64,000 nucleotides of DNA from Ditibartonella apis (GCF_001952075.1 NZ_LXYU01000001.1:372001-436000), one strand, 5' to 3'; shown: positions 17,985-29,089, numbered from the stretch's first letter. Numbers and translations are program-made. Notes: generated by a model not told the origin, from the sequence alone.

Positions 17985-18691
17985 CCTACTACAATCGGTG
18001 TTCCGACAGGAACCCGGTTGTAGAGGTCTATGATATCCTGGTTCATTAATCTGATACAACCTGAAGACATTGATTGTCCGATGGACCACCATTCCGGCGA
18101 GCCGTGGATTCTATAGCCGGTATCACGACCATTCTGATAGATATAAAGAGCACGCGCACCAAGCGGATTTGTCGGCCCCGGTTCCATGCCGTTACGATAT
18201 TCGACAAGCTCGGGTTTTCTTCCGATCATTTCGGCAGGTGGTGTCCAGCGTGGCCATTCACGCTTGAATTGGACATTGGCACGCCCCGACCATTGGAAAC
18301 CGGCAGCACCAATGCCTACGCCATAACGCAGAGCATCGCCATCCGGCTGGATAAAATAGAGGAAATGATCTTTCAGGCTAACAACAATGGTTCCAGGTGG
18401 TTCGCCAGTCGGATTTGGTACAATCTGCCGTAAAAATTGTTTCGGAACCTTGTCATAAGGTATGGCGCTGAGCGTATAAGGGCCTTCGTGAACGGCCGCG
18501 TACATAACATCAGGTGATGTAAAGCCTTTATCAATTCCGATCGGCGGGCGAGGAATTGAACCGGTGGTCATATTATTATAACCACTCCCCAAAATTCCGC
18601 TGCTGGTGCAGCCACTCAAAACCCCGATAAATGCTGTTCCGCTTCCAACAAGGAAAGTGCGACGAGACAAAGAGGGGCAAGATTTTTTCAT
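17981..18691 (-). CDS. L,D-transpeptidase (YkuD), Tat-type lipoprotein signal
   Basis: Periplasmic L,D-transpeptidase that crosslinks peptidoglycan or attaches proteins to it. The YkuD catalytic motif is IHGSPEWWSIG followed by SSGCIRLMNQD, with the cysteine nucleophile near residue 219. The signal begins MKKSCPSLSRRTFLVGSG: twin arginines suggest Tat export, and LSGC is a possible lipobox, so it may be a lipoprotein. The start at 18691 is preferred over 18724 because it places the twin-arginine motif at the usual distance. The last codons abut the third hairpin of the candidate sRNA on the other strand, so the sRNA could pair with this mRNA if it extends. Confidence 0.88.
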   Translation of the reverse strand: MKKSCPSLSRRTFLVGSGTAFIGVLSGCTSSGILGSGYNNMTTGSIPRPPIGIDKGFTSPDVMYAAVHEGPYTLSAIPYDKVPKQFLRQIVPNPTGEPPGTIVVSLKDHFLYFIQPDGDALRYGVGIGAAGFQWSGRANVQFKREWPRWTPPAEMIGRKPELVEYRNGMEPGPTNPLGARALYIYQNGRDTGYRIHGSPEWWSIGQSMSSGCIRLMNQDIIDLYNRVPVGTPIVVG

Positions 18692-18807
18692 AAAGTGCGT
18701 GAACTCATCTTCAAAAAGTTGCAATTCCGAACGGATTCAATTTCCGATAATTCCGTTCAATCGATATTCAACTTTTTCGATAATGCATAAGGATGGTTTC
18801 CGATTGG

Positions 18808-19977
18808 TTAATGCTGTTTTAAAACTGCTTCCACAAGTGCACACCAGAAAATTGCTCCGTCTAAAAGATTGCGATCGTCGAAATTATAGTGTGGACTATG
18901 TAGACTTGCACTGTCGCCATTACCGAGAAAGAAAAATGCTCCCGGACAGGCTTGCAGCATAAAGGCGAAATCCTCGCTTACAGTGGTTGGTATCTCGTTT
19001 TGGACGATTTTATCAGCTCCCAATCTCTGTTTTGCAATATAGAGAGCAAAATCGCTATATTCAGCATGATTGACCAACGCCGGAACCAGCCGGTCATATT
19101 GTACATAAGCGCGCGCCCCGAAACTTTGCGCCTGCGCTTCAACGATTTTTTTGATCCGGTCTTCAACAAGATTTTGAATATCTGCTGAAAAACTACGCAC
19201 CGTTAATGAAATTGTCACACTATCCGGAATGATATTGAATGCTTCACCGCCATGTATCGAGCCGGTTGATATAATCGCCGAATGAAGTGGCGGAACATTC
19301 CGCGCGACGATAGTTTGTAATGCTATGACGATCGAAGACGCAACAATAATAGGGTCGATTGCAGTTTCAGGGCGGGCTCCATGACCACCTTTTCCATGAA
19401 CAACAATTGTTACGGCATCGACAGAAGCCATCATGGCACTTTTGGTAAATTGTATTTTACCTTGGTCCAATCCCGGCCAATTATGCAGTCCATAAACAGC
19501 ATCACAAGGAAATCGTTCAAACAATCCGTCTTTAATCATAGCCTTTGCTCCGGCACCAATTTCTTCAGCCGGTTGAAAAATAAGATGCACTGTTCCGTCG
19601 AAATTCCTTGTAACGGCCAAAGCACGTGCAGCTGTAAGAAGTGTTGTTGTATGGCCATCATGGCCACATGCATGCATCACTCCTTGATTTTTACTGGCAT
19701 ATTCCAGATCTGTTTCTTCTTTTATCGGCAAAGCGTCCATATCGGCACGAATACCGATAGACTTTTTTCCATTGCCATTTTTCAATGATGCGACAATACC
19801 GTTTCCACCGACGTGACGTGTGACTTTATAACCGTATTGTTCGAGAAGTTCGCCTACACGAGCCGATGTTACGGTTTCCTTTCCCGACAATTCCGGATTT
19901 TTATGCATAGCATGCCGGAATGCTGTCATTTCCGGCAAATAGGAGAGAATCAAATTTTCAATTGATTTGTCAGCCAT
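18808..19977 (-). CDS. M20 family amidohydrolase, paralogue 1
   Basis: Cytoplasmic metal-dependent amidohydrolase of the hippurate hydrolase/N-acyl amino acid amidohydrolase branch, 389 residues. Metal-site motifs: HACGHDGHTTTLL (about 101-113), FQPAEEIGAGAKAM, GLHNWPG and the C-terminal LHSPHYNFDD. The internal lid/dimer domain spans about residues 185-300. It is clearly paralogous to the next two genes. It is separated from paralogue 2 by 343 bases that contain a terminator, so it probably has its own promoter. Likely substrates are N-acyl or N-aroyl amino acids; IAA-amino acid hydrolases of plants are in the same group. Confidence 0.9.
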   Translation of the reverse strand: MADKSIENLILSYLPEMTAFRHAMHKNPELSGKETVTSARVGELLEQYGYKVTRHVGGNGIVASLKNGNGKKSIGIRADMDALPIKEETDLEYASKNQGVMHACGHDGHTTTLLTAARALAVTRNFDGTVHLIFQPAEEIGAGAKAMIKDGLFERFPCDAVYGLHNWPGLDQGKIQFTKSAMMASVDAVTIVVHGKGGHGARPETAIDPIIVASSIVIALQTIVARNVPPLHSAIISTGSIHGGEAFNIIPDSVTISLTVRSFSADIQNLVEDRIKKIVEAQAQSFGARAYVQYDRLVPALVNHAEYSDFALYIAKQRLGADKIVQNEIPTTVSEDFAFMLQACPGAFFFLGNGDSASLHSPHYNFDDRNLLDGAIFWCALVEAVLKQH

Positions 19978-20177
19978 CTTTCCTGTCCCCGTTGATAGTC
20001 TTACCTATTATGGATTTTGCAAAAGATGATTATCAAGAAATGACCAACCAAGTTTTCTTTTTGCCGCGCTATTTTTTTCTTCTTAACCGAAGTTTCCGGC
20101 TATGTTGCTGTTAAAAAAAATCCGGTCGATTGCGATTGCAGTTAAAACACGTCAAAAATAATTTTTTTGAATAAAAA

Positions 20178-20227
20178 ACCCGCCTGTTTTTGAAATACGC
20201 CGATCGGCTTTTTTTAAACAGACGGGT
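20178..20227 (-). terminator. Terminator after amidohydrolase paralogue 2
   Basis: ACCCG-CTGTTT arms (20178-20190 and 20214-20227) enclose an inner CGCCGATCGGC palindrome. On the minus strand the stem is followed by GGGTTTTTTATTC. It ends the transporter-amidohydrolase transcript before paralogue 1. The remaining gene-free sequence between 19978 and 20320 shows nothing else clear. Confidence 0.7.
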
Positions 20228-20320
20228 AAATAATGTTGATAAGCTGGTTTTTGCGGCTGGATGCAATGAATAATCATTGAATATCCGACCGGAAAAAAGG
20301 CAACTTAAGATCTAAATTCT

Positions 20321-21484
20321 TCAAGCTTTGGCAAGATATTTCTCAACCAGTGCACCCCAGAAACTTGCACCGACAGCAATGCCATCATCATTGAAATTGT
20401 AATGTGGCGTATGCAGACCCGAGCTATCACCATTACCCATAATAATGTATGCGCCCGGTACTTTTTGCAGCATATAGGAAAAATCCTCGCTCGGGGTCAA
20501 CGGCTCGGCATTCTCGACAACATTTTCGTCGCCGACAACGTCTCTTGCAACGCCTAAAGCAAAGTCGATTGCATCCGCATCATTTACTGTAACGGGATAA
20601 CCACGCTCGTAATTGATAATGGCTTCTGCACCATAGCTTTCAGCCTGTGATTTGGCGATTTTACAAATCCGTTCCTGTAGAAGGTCACGCACTTTTGCCG
20701 AGAAACAACGGATCGTCAGATCCATCTTTACTTCATCAGGAATAATATTGGAAACGCTGCCGCCCTGAATCTTGCCAACCGTAACAAGTGCTGCCTCAAG
20801 CGGGGGAACGTTACGGGAAACAACTGTCTGCAAGGCCATAACGATAGAAGAGGCTGCAACAATCGGATCAATTGTGGTTTCCGGCCGTGCACCATGACCA
20901 CCTTTACCGTGCACTGTAATATAAGCAGTATCGACTGAAGCCATCATCGGCCCCTTGGTAAAGCGCAATGTTCCGGCAGGAAAGCCCGGCCAGTTATGAA
21001 GCCCATAAATACGGTCACAGGGGAATTTTTCAAACAGACCGTCTTCAATCATGGCTTTACCGCCACCATAATTTTCTTCAGCCGGCTGGAAAATAACGCG
21101 AACTGTGCCATCAAAATTCTTTGTCTCGGCGAGATAACGGGCTGCTGTCAGCAGGGTTGTTGTGTGTCCGTCATGTCCGCAGGCGTGCATGACACCTTCG
21201 TTCTTACTGGAATATTCAAGATTTGTTTCTTCCGAAATCGGCAACGCATCCATATCGGCACGGATACCGATGATTTTTTTGCCGTTTCCGACCTTCAATG
21301 TTCCTACAATACCGGTTTTTCCGATTCCGCGAGTGACTTCGAAACCCCACTTTTTCAAAAGTGCGGCGACTTTATCACCCGTCTGATGTTCGTGATAGCC
21401 AAGCTCCGGATTCTGATGGATCGAATGGCGTAATTCGATCATTTCATCGATCGTTTTATTAATATGTTCGCGAATATGATTCAT
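20321..21484 (-). CDS. M20 family amidohydrolase, paralogue 2
   Basis: 387 residues with the same architecture as paralogue 1: GIRADMDALPISEET, HACGHDGHTTTLLTAARYL, FQPAEENYGGGKAM, GLHNWPGFPAGTLRF and LHTPHYNFNDDGI. The catalytic glutamate pair and metal ligands are intact. It begins 69 bases after paralogue 3 and is probably the last gene of an operon that starts with the MHS transporter at 24063. No signal peptide, so the substrate must be imported or made inside. The exact acyl or aromatic substrate is unknown. Confidence 0.9.
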   Translation of the reverse strand: MNHIREHINKTIDEMIELRHSIHQNPELGYHEHQTGDKVAALLKKWGFEVTRGIGKTGIVGTLKVGNGKKIIGIRADMDALPISEETNLEYSSKNEGVMHACGHDGHTTTLLTAARYLAETKNFDGTVRVIFQPAEENYGGGKAMIEDGLFEKFPCDRIYGLHNWPGFPAGTLRFTKGPMMASVDTAYITVHGKGGHGARPETTIDPIVAASSIVMALQTVVSRNVPPLEAALVTVGKIQGGSVSNIIPDEVKMDLTIRCFSAKVRDLLQERICKIAKSQAESYGAEAIINYERGYPVTVNDADAIDFALGVARDVVGDENVVENAEPLTPSEDFSYMLQKVPGAYIIMGNGDSSGLHTPHYNFNDDGIAVGASFWGALVEKYLAKA

Positions 21485-21553
21485 TATCTTTTCTTTCTAG
21501 CACGCGTTTTCTGAATGAGCCTTGTGCAAATTTTCGTCCGGCTCAAGTCGGAA

Positions 21554-22738
21554 TTAACGCAAGTATGTTTCCACCAACTTGACCCAATAACAACCACCCA
21601 ACGGGATCAAATCGTCGTTAAAATTATAATTCGGACTATGAAGAGACGCACTTTCACCATTGCCGATCAAAAGATAGGCTCCGCGCTTTGCCTGAAGCAT
21701 AAAGGCGAAATCCTCGCTGACAGAAGGAGGGGTCAATTGCGCATCAACCTTTTCTTTTCCGAAAGTATTACGCGCAACGCCAACGGCAAAATCGGTTTCT
21801 TCCTTATGATTGAAAAGCATCGGGTAAAGCCGATGATAATTTACCTCTGCCGTGGCGCCGAAGCTTTCTGCCTGTGATTTTACCAGTTTTTCTATGCGGT
21901 TTTCCAACAAATCGCGCACATCCGCGCTGAAGCAGCGTACGGTGAGCTCCATTTCGGCTGTGTCCGGAATGACATTATTGGCAAAGCCGGCATGAAAGCT
22001 TCCCACCGTTATGATAGCAGCTTCAAGCGGTGGCACATTACGTGAAACGATTGTTTGCAATGCTGTAACAATGGCAGCACCTGCTGCAATCGGGTCAACA
22101 GCCTTTTGTGGAACAGCTCCATGCCCCCCCTTGCCAATAACGCGGATTGATACATTATCGCTTGCAGGCATAAACGGACCACTATTAACCGCAATTTTTC
22201 CTGCAGGAAGATCCGGCCAATTGTGCATTGCATAAACAGCATCACACGGAAATTTTTCAAACAAACCATCGTCGATCATGGCCTGCGCACCGGCAAATCC
22301 TTCTTCGGCAGGTTGAAAAATCACATTGACCGTGCCGTTGAAATTTTTAGTCTCTGCAAGATACCGTGCAGCCGTCAACAACATGGTTGTGTGCCCATCA
22401 TGGCCACAAGCATGCATTTTTCCTTCGTTCGTACTCGAATATTCAAGATTGGTCAGTTCATGGATAGGAAGAGCATCAAAATCAGCCCGCAAGCCGATCG
22501 AATTTTTACCATTTCCTACCTTCAACCGTCCGACGACACCGGTTTTTCCGATGCCCGTTTGAACTTCATAGCCCCATTTTTTTAACAGCTTTGCAACAAT
22601 ATCTGCCGTGCGGTGTTCCTCGTAAGCGAGCTCCGGATGGGAATGAAGGTCGTGTCTCAAGGCCACCATTTCCGGCAAATATTTGGAAATTGCACCGAAA
22701 AGCTTTTCGCTTTCCGGTGAAACTTTTTCACTCTTCAT
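21554..22738 (-). CDS. M20 family amidohydrolase, paralogue 3
   Basis: 394 residues, with intact motifs HACGHDGHTTMLLTAARYL, FQPAEEGFAGAQAM and LHSPNYNFNDDLI. It differs from the other two around the third ligand (AMHNWPDLPAGKIAVNSGPFMP instead of LHNWPG and MMASVD), where substrate contacts are likely, so its specificity may differ. An N-terminal extension of about ten residues (KSEKVSPESEK) is also unique. It starts 20 bases after the MHS transporter gene, which strongly suggests co-transcription. Confidence 0.9.
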   Translation of the reverse strand: MKSEKVSPESEKLFGAISKYLPEMVALRHDLHSHPELAYEEHRTADIVAKLLKKWGYEVQTGIGKTGVVGRLKVGNGKNSIGLRADFDALPIHELTNLEYSSTNEGKMHACGHDGHTTMLLTAARYLAETKNFNGTVNVIFQPAEEGFAGAQAMIDDGLFEKFPCDAVYAMHNWPDLPAGKIAVNSGPFMPASDNVSIRVIGKGGHGAVPQKAVDPIAAGAAIVTALQTIVSRNVPPLEAAIITVGSFHAGFANNVIPDTAEMELTVRCFSADVRDLLENRIEKLVKSQAESFGATAEVNYHRLYPMLFNHKEETDFAVGVARNTFGKEKVDAQLTPPSVSEDFAFMLQAKRGAYLLIGNGESASLHSPNYNFNDDLIPLGGCYWVKLVETYLR

Positions 22739-22758
22739 TATAAGTCTCCTGATAGCGC

Positions 22759-24063
22759 CTAAATATTATAACGCTTCTCATCGAAGAGGGCCAATGCGAT
22801 AGCTCCGATAACCAGAGAAGTCCCGAGATACCAGAACGGCGCCATGTTATTGCTATTCGAATACTTCAACAGAAGCGTCACGATCATTTGCGCTGTGCCA
22901 CCGAAGATCGAAACCGAAAAAGCATAGATAACCGCAGTTGCTGTTGCACGGATTTTTTGCTCGAACGCCTCCATAACCATCAAAACAGAAAATGTTAAAA
23001 TAAGTCCGAGGCACCCGACCGCTATAGTGTGGAAAACAAGAAATATGCCGATATGCGAAACAAAGCGGAAAGCAAAATATGACGAAATAAACGCAACCGC
23101 GAGAATGATAATGCCGCCGACTTTGCGTCTTTCGAGCTTGTCGCACAAGAAACCGGAAGCAAAAGTGGTTATGAGCACAATAACGCTTGCGTAACTCGAT
23201 ATCAGAAATGCGGTAGAACTGTTGATGTCGGTTACCGTTTTCAGATAATTCGGCATATAGAAAACCAGAATATACATCAAAGCGGTGACGGGAAGGATGA
23301 AGAAAATCCCTAAAATTGTCTGTTTCCCGTGCTGCGTTATAAGCTCTTTAAACGGGTGGGTTGTTTTGTTTTCGACAACCGGTGCTTTGAATGTTTCACA
23401 AATATGCGCCCGGATATAAAGGCCCACCGGTATAATAACCAATGCAAAGATGAATGGAACACGCCAGCCCCAGCTGTGCATTTGTTCGGGCGTTAGAAAG
23501 CCCATCAAACCTGCTGCAAAGAGCGAACCGGTCAAAGAACTCAACCCCTGTCCGAAAAACTGCCAGCTCACAAAAAATCCGCGTTGGTTACGATCGGCTG
23601 ATTCCATCAACAATGTTGTGGCGGCACCGATTTCTCCACCTGCCGAAAAGCCTTGCAACAAACGACCGAGAACAATGAGGATAGGTGCTACAACTCCGAT
23701 TGATGTATAAGGCGGAGCAAATCCGATGATAGCGCTGCCACATGCCATGAGAATAATCGTAAGCAACATGGCCGCTTTGCGCCCATGCCGGTCAGCATAA
23801 GACCCGATCACAATCGAACCGAGTGGACGCATCACAAAACCGACACCAAAAACCGAAACCGAAATTAACAGCGAGATAAGTGGATCACCCGAGTTGAAGA
23901 AAACATTACCGATAATTGCAGCAAAGAAACTGTAAACGGTAAAATCGAAAATCTCGAGAAAGTTTCCGATACCTGCTGCAACAATCAATTTTGTTTTGTT
24001 GCCAACAGGATTTAGGGCAATATCGCCCCCGCCATTATCAGGCGTATCGATTAATCCGGCCAT
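22759..24063 (-). CDS. MFS transporter, metabolite:H+ symporter (MHS) type
   Basis: Inner-membrane symporter of 434 residues with about 12 helices, related to the MHS protein at 3.7-5.0 kb. Diagnostic segments are GIGNFLEIFDFTVYSFFAA, GSYADRHGRKAAML and GRLLQGFSAGGEIGAATTLLME. As first gene of the run 24063 to 20321 it likely supplies the substrate of the two amidohydrolases that follow at 20 and 69 bases. The 172 bases between this gene and dapE contain divergent promoters, AT-rich, with no obvious operator. Confidence 0.88.
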   Translation of the reverse strand: MAGLIDTPDNGGGDIALNPVGNKTKLIVAAGIGNFLEIFDFTVYSFFAAIIGNVFFNSGDPLISLLISVSVFGVGFVMRPLGSIVIGSYADRHGRKAAMLLTIILMACGSAIIGFAPPYTSIGVVAPILIVLGRLLQGFSAGGEIGAATTLLMESADRNQRGFFVSWQFFGQGLSSLTGSLFAAGLMGFLTPEQMHSWGWRVPFIFALVIIPVGLYIRAHICETFKAPVVENKTTHPFKELITQHGKQTILGIFFILPVTALMYILVFYMPNYLKTVTDINSSTAFLISSYASVIVLITTFASGFLCDKLERRKVGGIIILAVAFISSYFAFRFVSHIGIFLVFHTIAVGCLGLILTFSVLMVMEAFEQKIRATATAVIYAFSVSIFGGTAQMIVTLLLKYSNSNNMAPFWYLGTSLVIGAIALALFDEKRYNI

Positions 24064-24235
24064 AACTGCTATCCCTTGATTTTTCCCCTATTGAATGTTT
24101 TTTATTCGCCCAAAGAAATTCGGGCATATAATTTCTTTAGCATCCTATTGAAAATATTAACAATATATTTTCTTAATTATTATCATATCGGTTAATAACT
24201 ATTGCCGATAAGTTTTCAAACAAAGGACAATCGCT

Positions 24236-25411
24236 GTGCTGTCACTCAAAGATCCGGTCGCTTTAACGCAGGCACTCATCAGATGTGCATCGGTAACACC
24301 ACAAGAAAACGGAGTTCTTGAAACCGTCCAATTGTGGCTCGAAGCTATGGGATTTACTGTAGAAAGACCGGTTTTCACAGATAAAGACACACCTGATGTT
24401 GAAAACCTTTATGCCAGAATCGGCAAAGGAGGAAAAAACCTTGCTTTTGCCGGACATACAGATGTTGTACCGACAGGCGAACCCCGATTATGGCGTCACC
24501 CGCCATTTTCCGGCATCATTGAAGAGGGTAAAGTTTTCGGACGGGGCGCTGTGGATATGAAAGGCGGGGTTGCAAGCTTTATCGCAGCACTCGCACGCTA
24601 TCTCGAAAGCAATAAACTTGAAGACAGTATCAGCCTTATTATCACCAATGATGAGGAAGGTCCCGGAATCAACGGCACAATCAAACTTCTGAACTGGGCA
24701 AAAACAAAAGGTGAAAAATGGGATGCGGCAATCGTCGGAGAACCGACGAATCCCGACCGTTTGGGCGATATGATAAAAATTGGGCGACGTGGTTCACTTT
24801 CCGGTATCATTACCGTCACCGGGCATCAAGGCCATGTTGCCTACCCTGAACGAGCAGCCAATCCACTCGATCTTGTTGTAAAATTATGCGAAGCGCTTAA
24901 AAATCCGGTTATAGACACGGGAAGCGAAAATTTCGAACCGAGCAATCTCGAAATAACAACCATTGACACGGGAAATCCGGCGACCAACGTCATTCCGCAA
25001 CAAACTATTATCCGCTTCAATGTGCGTTACAACGATAATTGGACCGCCGAAACCTTGAAACAGGAAATAAAAAAGCGGCTTAACTCGGTAAAAATTGAAA
25101 AAACAGGAAAATTTGTTCCGACATTCAAAATCGATTGGGTTATAAGCCCCGGTGGCGTTTTCTTAACAAAGAATGATGAGCTCGTCGGGTGCTTGAGCAA
25201 AGCGATCAAATCGGTTACCGGACGCACGCCTGAATTATCAACCTCCGGCGGCACATCGGATGCCCGTTTTATAAAAGATTATTGTCCCGTCGTTGAATTC
25301 GGGCTCGTAGGGAAAACCATGCATATGGTCGATGAATGTGTAGCAACCGATGATCTTGAAGCACTGACAAAAATTTACGAAAATTTCTTGAAAGCGTTTT
25401 TCCAATCCTGA
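24236..25411 (+). CDS. dapE: Succinyl-diaminopimelate desuccinylase
   Basis: Hydrolyses N-succinyl-LL-diaminopimelate to LL-diaminopimelate and succinate in lysine and peptidoglycan precursor synthesis. 391 residues. Metal-binding residues: His74 in [11 protein letters not shown], Asp107 in [10 protein letters not shown], the catalytic pair in ITNDEEGPG, and the last histidine in GKTMHMVDE. The start is GTG at 24236, preceded by AAAGGA at good spacing; the sequence [21 protein letters not shown] is typical. It belongs to the same M20 superfamily as the three adjacent amidohydrolases but to a different branch and is read in the opposite direction. dapD lies 6 kb away. Confidence 0.95.
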   Translation: MLSLKDPVALTQALIRCASVTPQENGVLETVQLWLEAMGFTVERPVFTDKDTPDVENLYARIGKGGKNLAFAGHTDVVPTGEPRLWRHPPFSGIIEEGKVFGRGAVDMKGGVASFIAALARYLESNKLEDSISLIITNDEEGPGINGTIKLLNWAKTKGEKWDAAIVGEPTNPDRLGDMIKIGRRGSLSGIITVTGHQGHVAYPERAANPLDLVVKLCEALKNPVIDTGSENFEPSNLEITTIDTGNPATNVIPQQTIIRFNVRYNDNWTAETLKQEIKKRLNSVKIEKTGKFVPTFKIDWVISPGGVFLTKNDELVGCLSKAIKSVTGRTPELSTSGGTSDARFIKDYCPVVEFGLVGKTMHMVDECVATDDLEALTKIYENFLKAFFQS

Positions 25412-25646
25412 AAAATTAGCCAAATTTCCGGATAAACGACAGACAAAACAGACACCGGTTGAAAAACCGCTTTTCAAAGTAGCTTCCTGCTTTTCAAAAT
25501 TGCGTTGAAATTAGCGAGCTTGGCTTCTTACATACATGTCCTATCGGCTCGTTTAAAATGGTCGATCGCTTGAAGAGCCTTCCAACCGAACAATAATGCC
25601 CTTTAACAGCTCTCAAGACAACACAAGTCGAGCCGACCTTACCAAT

Positions 25647-26807
25647 CTAGCTTTTCGGTGTGGTATTATTGTTGCCAATACCTTCAAAGAACTCTTTCAT
25701 ACGGGCAAAAAATCCATGTGACTGCGGCGAGTTTTCATCGACCGAAAGTTTTTCGAATTCTTCGAGAAGTTCACGTTGCCTTTTGCTCAGCTTTTGTGGC
25801 GTTTCGATTGCAACCTGAATATAAAGATCGCCCGTTGCCTGTTGGCGCAAAACAGGCATTCCTTTACCCTTCAGCCGGAACTGACGTCCATTTTGCGTGC
25901 CTTCCGGCACTTTGACGCGTGTTTTCAATCCATCAAGAGTTGAAACTTCAAAATCTCCGCCAAGAGCAGCAGTTGTCATCGAAATAGGAACACGACAATA
26001 GAGATCGGCACCATCACGCTGGAAGAATTCATGCGGTTTGATAGATAGGAAAATATAAAGATCACCAGCCGGTCCACCATGACTTCCCGCATCACCTTCT
26101 CCTGCCAGACGGATGCGTGTGCCATCTTCAATGCCGGCGGGAATATTGACCGTCAATGTGCGCTCTTCTTCAATGCGTCCCTGTCCATGACATTTCGGGC
26201 ACGGATCCTTGATGGTTTCGCCGCGCCCCTGACATGTCGGGCAGGTTCTTTCAATCGAGAAGAATCCTTGGGCACTGCGAACCCTTCCGGTTCCACCACA
26301 GGTTGCACAGGGTTGCGGTTTCGAGCCTTTCTTGGCACCGGTTCCCGAACAAAGATCACAGGTGATCGAACCCGGCACCCTGATTTGCGCAGTTTTACCA
26401 TGGTAAGCCTCTTCCAGAGTGACTTCCATATTGTAACTCAAATCGGCACCGCGCTCTCGTCCGTCGGCACGCTTGCGCCGTGCGCCACCCATCATTTCTC
26501 CGAAAAAATCCTCGAAAATATCGGAAAAACCGCCCGCAGCAAAACCACCGCGTCCGAATGGATTTCCGCCACCGGCACCGCCATTTTCAAAAGCAGCATG
26601 ACCAAAACGATCATAAGCCGCACGCTTTTGCGGATCCTTTAAAACTTCATAGGCTTCGCCTATTTCTTTGAATTTTTGTTCCGCCTCTTTATCACCGGGA
26701 TTTCTGTCCGGATGATATCGCATGGCAAGTTTCCGAAATGCAGATTTGAGCGTTTTTTCATCGCATTCTCGTGAAACGCCCAATGTTTCATAATAATCAA
26801 CTTTCAT
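25647..26807 (-). CDS. dnaJ: Chaperone DnaJ
   Basis: DnaK co-chaperone, 386 residues, complete. J domain with HPD in [10 protein letters not shown] (about 32-41), a Gly/Phe-rich linker ([16 protein letters not shown]), four CxxCxGxG zinc motifs ([32 protein letters not shown]), then substrate-binding and dimerisation domains. It lies 202 bases after dnaK in the same direction, with a hairpin between them that may lower its expression relative to dnaK. Confidence 0.97.
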   Translation of the reverse strand: MKVDYYETLGVSRECDEKTLKSAFRKLAMRYHPDRNPGDKEAEQKFKEIGEAYEVLKDPQKRAAYDRFGHAAFENGGAGGGNPFGRGGFAAGGFSDIFEDFFGEMMGGARRKRADGRERGADLSYNMEVTLEEAYHGKTAQIRVPGSITCDLCSGTGAKKGSKPQPCATCGGTGRVRSAQGFFSIERTCPTCQGRGETIKDPCPKCHGQGRIEEERTLTVNIPAGIEDGTRIRLAGEGDAGSHGGPAGDLYIFLSIKPHEFFQRDGADLYCRVPISMTTAALGGDFEVSTLDGLKTRVKVPEGTQNGRQFRLKGKGMPVLRQQATGDLYIQVAIETPQKLSKRQRELLEEFEKLSVDENSPQSHGFFARMKEFFEGIGNNNTTPKS

Positions 26808-26948
26808 CGCTTATTCCTGCAGTTCCTCTGCCATTTATTGACGAGACGACATTTGCCATATTCAAAATTCGCTCGAACGATTGTCGCCGGTTTTAAAAAA
26901 CCGTTGTCATTTTGGCTTTTATTACGAGCATATTGGCTGTTTTATAAC

Positions 26949-26984
26949 AAAGCCCGCCCTTTTGATAAAAGGTCGGGCTTTTTT
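26949..26984 (-). terminator. Hairpin between dnaK and dnaJ
   Basis: AAGCCCGCCCTTTT pairs with its near-complement across GAT, a stem of 13-14 pairs with one mismatch. On the minus strand the tail is TTTGTTATAAAA, so it may be a partial terminator or a 3' end stabiliser after dnaK rather than a complete stop. Confidence 0.6.
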
Positions 26985-27009
26985 CAATTTTACAAGGACA
27001 TAAGATCAA

Positions 27010-28932
27010 TTATTTCTTGTTCTTCTTATCGTTGTCGTCGACTTCTTCAAAATCGGCATCAACAACATCGTCGTCCTTATGTTCTTCTTTTGCAGCATCA
27101 TGGGCTGCATCGGCTTCAGCTTGCGCCTTTGAAGCGGCATACATCGCTTCACCAAGTTTCATGCTGACTTCAGACAATTTCTTGGTTTTTTCAGGAAGAC
27201 TATCAACATCATCCGACTCGATAGCTTTCTTGACATCCGCGATTGCAGCTTCAATTGCCGACTTGTCTTCAGCCGAGACTTTATCACCATAGTCGGCAAG
27301 CGATTTCTCGGTCGTATGAACCAAAGCTTCCGCCTGATTCTTCGCCTCGACACCTTCACGCCGCTTCTTGTCATCGGCAGCATGGGCTTCAGCATCCTTG
27401 ACCATCTTGTCGATATCGGCATCACTCAAGCCGCCAGAAGCCTGAATGCGGATCTGGTGTTCTTTACCGGTGCCTTTATCTTTTGCCGAAACACTGACAA
27501 TGCCGTTGGCATCAATATCGAATGTAACTTCGATCTGCGGAACGCCACGTGGTGCCGGCGGAATGCCTACAAGGTCAAACTGGGCAAGCAACTTGTTATC
27601 AGCTGCCATCTCGCGTTCACCCTGGAAGACACGAATCGTCACAGCATTCTGATTATCTTCGGCAGTCGAGAAGGTCTGCGATTTCTTGGTCGGAATCGTT
27701 GTATTGCGTTCGATCAGGCGTGTGAAGACACCGCCCAATGTCTCGATACCCAAAGAAAGCGGTGTAACATCAAGCAACAGAACGTCCTTGACATCACCCT
27801 GCAAAACACCGCCCTGAATGGCAGCACCCATTGCAACAACTTCATCCGGGTTAACGCCTTTATGCGGATCCTTGCCAAAGAAAGTTTTTACAATTTCCTG
27901 AATCTTCGGCATACGGGTCATACCACCAACGAGCACGACTTCGTCAATATCGCCAGCGCTCAAACCGGCATCCTTTAATGCAGCCTTACATGGATTAATC
28001 GTCCGTTGAACCAGATCATCAACCAATGACTCGAATTTTGCGCGGGTCAACTTCATGGTCAAGTGTTTAGGACCAGTTGCATCAGCAGTGATGAACGGCA
28101 AGTTGATTTCCGTTTGCTGCGAAGATGAAAGCTCGATCTTGGCTTTTTCAGAAGCTTCTTTCAAACGTTGCAAAGCAAGTTTGTCTTTTCTCAGATCAAT
28201 GCCGTTTTCTTTTTCGAATTCTTCGGCAAGATAAGTGACAAGACGCATATCAAAGTCTTCACCGCCAAGGAATGTATCACCATTGGTCGATTTAACTTCA
28301 AAAACGCCATCGCCGATTTCGAGAACAGAAATATCGAACGTACCACCGCCCAAGTCATAAACGGCAATTGTCTTACCGTCTTTCTTGTCAAGGCCATAAG
28401 CCAAAGCAGCTGCCGTAGGCTCGTTAATGATACGCAAAACATCAAGACCGGCAATTTTACCGGCATCTTTGGTTGCCTGACGCTGGGCATCATTAAAATA
28501 GGCAGGAACTGTAATAACTGCCTGCTCGACTTTTTCGCCCAAATAGGATTCTGCCGTTTCCTTCATTTTCTGCAAGACCATTGCAGAAACCTGGGAAGGT
28601 GAATATTTCTTGCCTTCTACTTCAACCCAGGCGTCACCATTTTCCCCTTTTACAATTTTATAAGGAACAAGCTCTTTGTCCTTGGTAACCATCGGGTCGT
28701 CGAAACGACGGCCAATCAAACGCTTGACCGCAAAAATAGTGCCTTCAGGGTTGGTTACAGCCTGACGTTTGGCCGGCTGTCCAACAAGACGCTCGCCACC
28801 CTCTGCAAACGCTACAATAGAAGGTGTTGTGCGAGCACCTTCCGAATTTTCAATAACTTTTGCGTTTTTGCCGTCCATGACAGCCACGCAAGAGTTTGTC
28901 GTACCTAAATCAATACCGATTACTTTTGCCAT
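27010..28932 (-). CDS. dnaK: Chaperone DnaK (Hsp70)
   Basis: ATP-dependent Hsp70 chaperone, 640 residues. It opens [19 protein letters not shown] and contains [53 protein letters not shown], and the [14 protein letters not shown] linker region; it ends with the acidic lid tail [19 protein letters not shown]. The start is the ATG at 28932 (ATGGCAAAAGTA) with GGAGAG upstream; a longer open frame from 29022 is not conserved. A sigma-32-like promoter lies 129 bases upstream. Confidence 0.97.
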   Translation of the reverse strand: MAKVIGIDLGTTNSCVAVMDGKNAKVIENSEGARTTPSIVAFAEGGERLVGQPAKRQAVTNPEGTIFAVKRLIGRRFDDPMVTKDKELVPYKIVKGENGDAWVEVEGKKYSPSQVSAMVLQKMKETAESYLGEKVEQAVITVPAYFNDAQRQATKDAGKIAGLDVLRIINEPTAAALAYGLDKKDGKTIAVYDLGGGTFDISVLEIGDGVFEVKSTNGDTFLGGEDFDMRLVTYLAEEFEKENGIDLRKDKLALQRLKEASEKAKIELSSSQQTEINLPFITADATGPKHLTMKLTRAKFESLVDDLVQRTINPCKAALKDAGLSAGDIDEVVLVGGMTRMPKIQEIVKTFFGKDPHKGVNPDEVVAMGAAIQGGVLQGDVKDVLLLDVTPLSLGIETLGGVFTRLIERNTTIPTKKSQTFSTAEDNQNAVTIRVFQGEREMAADNKLLAQFDLVGIPPAPRGVPQIEVTFDIDANGIVSVSAKDKGTGKEHQIRIQASGGLSDADIDKMVKDAEAHAADDKKRREGVEAKNQAEALVHTTEKSLADYGDKVSAEDKSAIEAAIADVKKAIESDDVDSLPEKTKKLSEVSMKLGEAMYAASKAQAEADAAHDAAKEEHKDDDVVDADFEEVDDNDKKNKK

Positions 28933-29060
28933 ATATCTACTCTCCATCCAGCAAGCTGTCGGGACCTCTACCGAGCATTCCCCAGACAGCTCCTTATCAT
29001 ATGAAAAGCTCGTAATGGCCACTCAAAAATCGGCAACCATAACGAACCTCGTTGACGCGT

Positions 29061-29089
29061 ATATAAGGGCACCCCAATAGACGTGCAAG
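29061..29089 (-). promoter_or_regulatory. Sigma-32-like heat-shock promoter of dnaK
   Basis: On the minus strand CTTG (29089-29086), a 17-base spacer and CCTTATAT (29068-29061). This fits the alphaproteobacterial RpoH consensus of CTTG and CYTATnT with 17-18 bases between. The start would lie about 120 bases before the dnaK ATG. Confidence 0.65.
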
